Assembly (NCBI GenBank): GCA_020848835.1
Contig: JADLHJ010000016.1
Location: 1 to 39,815 of the forward strand
Source: Candidatus Hydrogenedentota bacterium
Lineage (GTDB): Bacteria > Hydrogenedentota > Hydrogenedentia > Hydrogenedentales > SLHB01
Direction of reading: 5' to 3'
DNA: 39,815 nucleotides
Shown here in pieces: positions 37,249 through 39,815 of the stretch; positions within the stretch are counted from its first letter, which is position 1; every line of letters begins with the position of its first letter. Made by a program: the position numbers and the translations under genes. Under the pieces are notes generated by a model. The model worked only from the letters and a program-made list of their open reading frames with translations, searched no databases and was not told the DNA's origin.

Positions 37249-37970
37249 AAGGTAAATACAGCGACTGCCGGAAATCGCCACGCGAAGCAGTCAACTGGCC
37301 GAACGCCCACGATTTTGTAATTGACGGAACGAGTAAAACGGTCATAGCAAGTCTGCTCGCCGCGGTACATCGCGAGCGGTTCGTCGATGTATGAACCGTA
37401 GACCCACTCAGCAACCGTCACTCCATTGCCGTCGAGTTCTTGCACGATGCGGTCATTGTCGTAGATATAATAACGCTGCGACGCGACGGCGCCATTGTTG
37501 TCGAAGGTCGTGCGGCCTACGACGCGGCCCATCGCGTCGTACTCGCACGCGAGCGCGACTCCGCCTGATGACGGGACATCCGCGCGCAAATTGTCGAAAC
37601 GGAATCGTCCTTCCGCGCCAACACCAAACCCGATGTGTTGCGCGACGCCCGGATCGGGCAGGACTAACATGTCCGCCTCGATGGACTGCGTTCCGCAGCC
37701 ACTACTCAATTCGGACGTGCCGGTAACGTGCCTGCCGTCCGCTCCCGAAAACGTCATGATGACGTTGTGCCACTGGTCCTTCGGGATGTCTACCTTTGCG
37801 TGGCTCAACTCGACCACTGCGTCCTTGTCCCACTCCCGCAGATAGATTCCGTTCGGCTGAATCGTCAGCGCGAGGAATTTCTACTCGCCCTCATCGGAGC
37901 CCGCCGGATACTGCGACGCCCGCACAATCGCCTGCGCCTAATACTCGGTGGGGGCCGGATTGGGCGAATT
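37249..37970 (-). pseudogene. Decayed RHS-repeat fragment
   Basis: On the minus strand the frame reads NPAPTEY-stop-AQAIVRASQYPAGSDEGE-stop-KFLALTIQPNG, then IYLREWDKD, DQWHNVIMTFSGADGR and a later RHS stretch (YDAMGRVVGRTTFDNNG, YYIYDNDRIVQELDGNG, EPLAMYRGE). Two in-frame TAG codons (37940-37938, 37883-37881) and a TGA further 5' (37973-37971) interrupt it. The RHS similarity ends soon after NYKIVGVRPVD, without a core or toxin part; the open frame runs on to 37173, antisense to the end of the CotH gene. The first half resembles a LamG-like lectin segment. It is probably a remnant left by exchange of RHS 3' ends. Confidence 0.75.
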
Positions 37971-38026
37971 TCAACTTTGAAAGAAACTCTACAGGTTAAA
38001 TTGAATGAAAAGCCGGCCTCTCAGAT

Positions 38027-38728
38027 TTATACAACTTCTATTGGCGAGAGCAGCACGTCTGTCAATTCACGTTCGCGTATGAAGCGCGCAAATGTCTCGT
38101 TGGCAACGAGGATTGTGGAAAAATTGGCGATTCGCTGTAACGGTATCGAATCGTCAAAGGTAGAACCGATGACTTTGACCCTGTCGGGCATCTTAATTGG
38201 CTGACGACCGCATAGTTCGCATATGGGAACTGGTTGCTCAACGAACATTTGGACTTTTGGCAGAGCCTCAATCTCGAGCAGTGATTCAAATGGTTTCTTG
38301 CCGAAGTCCAATTCCGCCGGAACTCCAACAAGATCGATTCCGGCCTTGTGCGCATCAAACCATAAAGACTCTCGAACAAGCACTGTCCACGGATTTAGCC
38401 AGGCAAAATCGCCAAACTTTCCCGACGCCTTGCCTCGCAAAGGACCAAGTTCGGTTCCCGGTTTGAGCGGTCGGTTAGCTCCAATAACTGGCTGAATTCG
38501 ACCAAGAATATTCTTGAACTCATCGAGTGGCACAGGACGAGGAGTTTTAAGATCAGCTACTGCGTCTAGAGACCCAGTTTCTGCCGAAGGATAACTAATA
38601 CCTACATTAGTCCAAATTCCACAATTCGGACAATGCACACCGGGAACTGACCGGATATTCGCTGCCTCCAAACTATTTTGTGTTGCCCAATTAAGGTCGT
38701 CGGGCTTTATGATGAATGCATGTTCCAT
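38027..38728 (-). CDS. Double-CXXCG immunity protein (SitI6-like)
   Basis: A predicted immunity protein (233 aa) protecting the producer from the toxin encoded just upstream. Two CXXCG motifs are present, CPNCG at residues 33-37 and CELCG at 170-174, probably binding zinc. This arrangement is the hallmark of the double-CXXCG family described in Myxococcus beside SitA6-type toxins. The segment MEHAFIIKPDDLNW and the late VANETFARFI fit a single compact fold. It starts 5 bp after the toxin stop without a clear ribosome site, so translation is likely coupled. Codon use is more AT-rich than in the rest of the window, suggesting transfer. Confidence 0.8.
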   Translation of the reverse strand: MEHAFIIKPDDLNWATQNSLEAANIRSVPGVHCPNCGIWTNVGISYPSAETGSLDAVADLKTPRPVPLDEFKNILGRIQPVIGANRPLKPGTELGPLRGKASGKFGDFAWLNPWTVLVRESLWFDAHKAGIDLVGVPAELDFGKKPFESLLEIEALPKVQMFVEQPVPICELCGRQPIKMPDRVKVIGSTFDDSIPLQRIANFSTILVANETFARFIRERELTDVLLSPIEVV

Positions 38729-38733
38729 AATAT

Positions 38734-39815
38734 TTATCTTGGGTAAGGAACGACCGGACCGCCGGGAAGTTGAAATTCATAAATTAGTCTACCTGCTTCG
38801 CGATAGACATCTTCTGCCGAAGCATCGGGGTAGAGTTCGAAGAAACTTGACCACGCCCTGTTCCATGCACCTCCACGGCTACCTCGGCTATGAATCGCGT
38901 CGTGCAGTGACTTTGGAATCTGCATAGTAAACTGATTGGGGTCTATGCCCAAGTCTGTGAATCTCTTTGCCAAATCAGGCCTTTGCGGGAAAACATGATG
39001 AAATGGGCTTCGAGCCTTTGGTGCTGGTAGCAAACGAGCCGGATCGGTTATTGCTCCTTGGCCAATGACATCAACAACTTCGTCACCTTCCTTTATCAGA
39101 ATTCTACCGCCCTTGAGCATAAAGACGGAAATGAAAGGCGCCATGGCGAGGATCGACTCCCGCCTACCTTGCGACAGATCCTCGATTGCGATGGCCCAGT
39201 CGGCACCTTCGTTCATTACGCCAATTCCCGAAATATAGAACTGTGCGCCCTGTTCGGCAATGCGGAACGATTCGCCAACAGCACTCTGTCGCGCAGCGCT
39301 ATACCGCGAGAAGTCGTCCGGGCTATCCAGGAAGTATTGGTTAACGTCGGAGTACGTGAAAGCTTGGCTCAGTGCGGCAAAAGCGGCTTGCGCCGATGCG
39401 ACGGGATCAAGCGAGGAATCGATGGTGACGGCTTTCGAGTCATGGTCGAAGGACCATAAACTTTGCCAGAACCACCGGTCCTGTATTTGCATCGAACCAC
39501 CGGCAGCTTTAAAGACATCTGCTATATGTTCGCCTTCCGCGCCGTAAAGCGCTCTAAAGGCTGCGACTGTTTCTTCTTGTGTGGCAAGACCGTACGGATC
39601 CGTGTGGCTCCAGGGGTTGTTAGCCACATATGAATATGGATTTCCAAAGTTGCTGACATCGCCCCAGGGGCCGATGGTGTCTATGCGTAGGAAGCGGCCG
39701 AGGGCCGGGTCGTAGTAGCGCGTGCGGTAGTCGTAGAGACCGAGCACTTCGTCCCAGCGGCGGCCGGTGAACATAAATGGGTTGCCGAAATCGGAGGCCG
39801 GCGTGGATTTGGCTT
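38734..39815 (-). CDS. RHS protein, 3' end with SitA6/DUF2380-like toxin tip (partial)
   Basis: The gene enters from the right edge; 360 residues are visible and the start is missing. The frame is open to 39815, so the ATG at 39774 is internal. The first 75 residues are the RHS core (FGNPFMFTGRRWDEVLGLYD, RYYDPALGRFL, YSYVANNPWSHTDPYGL), where the shell ends and the variable tip begins. The tip has a linker of about 190 residues including a hydrophobic stretch (ILAMAPFISVFMLKGGRILI), then the toxin: HHVFPQRPDLAKRF, GIDPNQFTMQIPKSLHDAIH, GGAWNRAWSSFFELYP and EAGRLIYEFQLPGG. The His/Trp pattern matches the SitA6/DUF2380 toxin group as I recall it. Delivery route and target are unknown. The immunity gene follows after 5 bp. 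Confidence 0.85.
   Translation of the reverse strand, partial: AKSTPASDFGNPFMFTGRRWDEVLGLYDYRTRYYDPALGRFLRIDTIGPWGDVSNFGNPYSYVANNPWSHTDPYGLATQEETVAAFRALYGAEGEHIADVFKAAGGSMQIQDRWFWQSLWSFDHDSKAVTIDSSLDPVASAQAAFAALSQAFTYSDVNQYFLDSPDDFSRYSAARQSAVGESFRIAEQGAQFYISGIGVMNEGADWAIAIEDLSQGRRESILAMAPFISVFMLKGGRILIKEGDEVVDVIGQGAITDPARLLPAPKARSPFHHVFPQRPDLAKRFTDLGIDPNQFTMQIPKSLHDAIHSRGSRGGAWNRAWSSFFELYPDASAEDVYREAGRLIYEFQLPGGPVVPYPR

Noticed and set aside
37881..37940. Amber codons in the RHS remnant as evidence for TAG recoding in this organism
   Set aside because: A TGA and a truncated 3' end accompany them and the fragment lacks a start and core. Simple decay explains the pattern better, although it is kept as a check.

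Overview
This 39.8 kb window looks like chromosome of a Gram-negative, heterotrophic bacterium of moderately high GC. Support comes from a KDO transferase (lipid A/LPS synthesis), several lipoproteins, a Tat-exported sulfatase, a type IV pilus retraction ATPase, a pseudopilin-like protein of the kind abundant in Planctomycetota/PVC-type lineages, and a Ser/Thr kinase fused to a sulfatase-modifying-factor-type domain. This mix recalls PVC-like bacteria or Candidatus Hydrogenedentes; that placement is recalled from family distribution and was not tested.

Layout. 1-730: a small minus-strand ORF with a clear -24/-12 (sigma54-type) promoter, followed by a large nested hairpin at the window edge. 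730-975: a small charged protein. 1042-6515 (minus): a run of genes for a zinc alcohol dehydrogenase, KDO transferase (waaA), two sugar ABC permeases and a sugar-binding lipoprotein; no ATPase is present. 6610-9766 (minus): an exported sulfatase and a thiamine-diphosphate enzyme, separated by a terminator. 9962-14389 (plus): mfd and a CE15-like esterase lipoprotein. 14526-14684: a previously overlooked 52-residue membrane peptide. 14886-19914 (plus): a carbohydrate block (mannose-6-phosphate-isomerase-like cupin, small exported beta-domain protein, hotdog thioesterase, TIM-barrel sugar isomerase, Gfo/Idh/MocA oxidoreductase), interrupted by a 472-bp cassette that carries a decayed GxxExxY gene between 31-bp inverted repeats. 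20069-22376 (plus): signal peptidase I, a small coiled-coil protein and an SDR dehydrogenase. 22381-25900 (minus): KDPG aldolase, kinase-FGE fusion, PilT. 26059-32276 (plus): DoxX-like protein, glycogen debranching enzyme, thioredoxin-fold/YHS fusion, HEAT-repeat lipoprotein, a 113-residue unknown and a TPR glycosyltransferase. 32367-33242 (minus): HDOD regulator. 33569-37248 (plus): pseudopilin-like protein under a strong promoter/operator, and a large exported PKD/lamin-tail/CotH protein. 37249-39815 (minus): the 3' end of an RHS gene with a SitA6/DUF2380-like toxin tip, its double-CXXCG immunity gene, and a decayed RHS fragment.

How it fits together. Most metabolic genes point to scavenging of complex, partly sulfated polysaccharide: sulfatase, esterase, sugar ABC import, isomerase and oxidoreductase, KDPG aldolase, and glycogen turnover. 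The right end is a polymorphic-toxin locus, visibly more AT-rich than the rest, and is the most interesting part of the window together with the inverted-repeat GxxExxY cassette. Many intergenic spaces hold long perfect inverted repeats (12-83, 16170-16231, 18287/18758, 32278-32343), suggesting a genome rich in palindromic repeat families.
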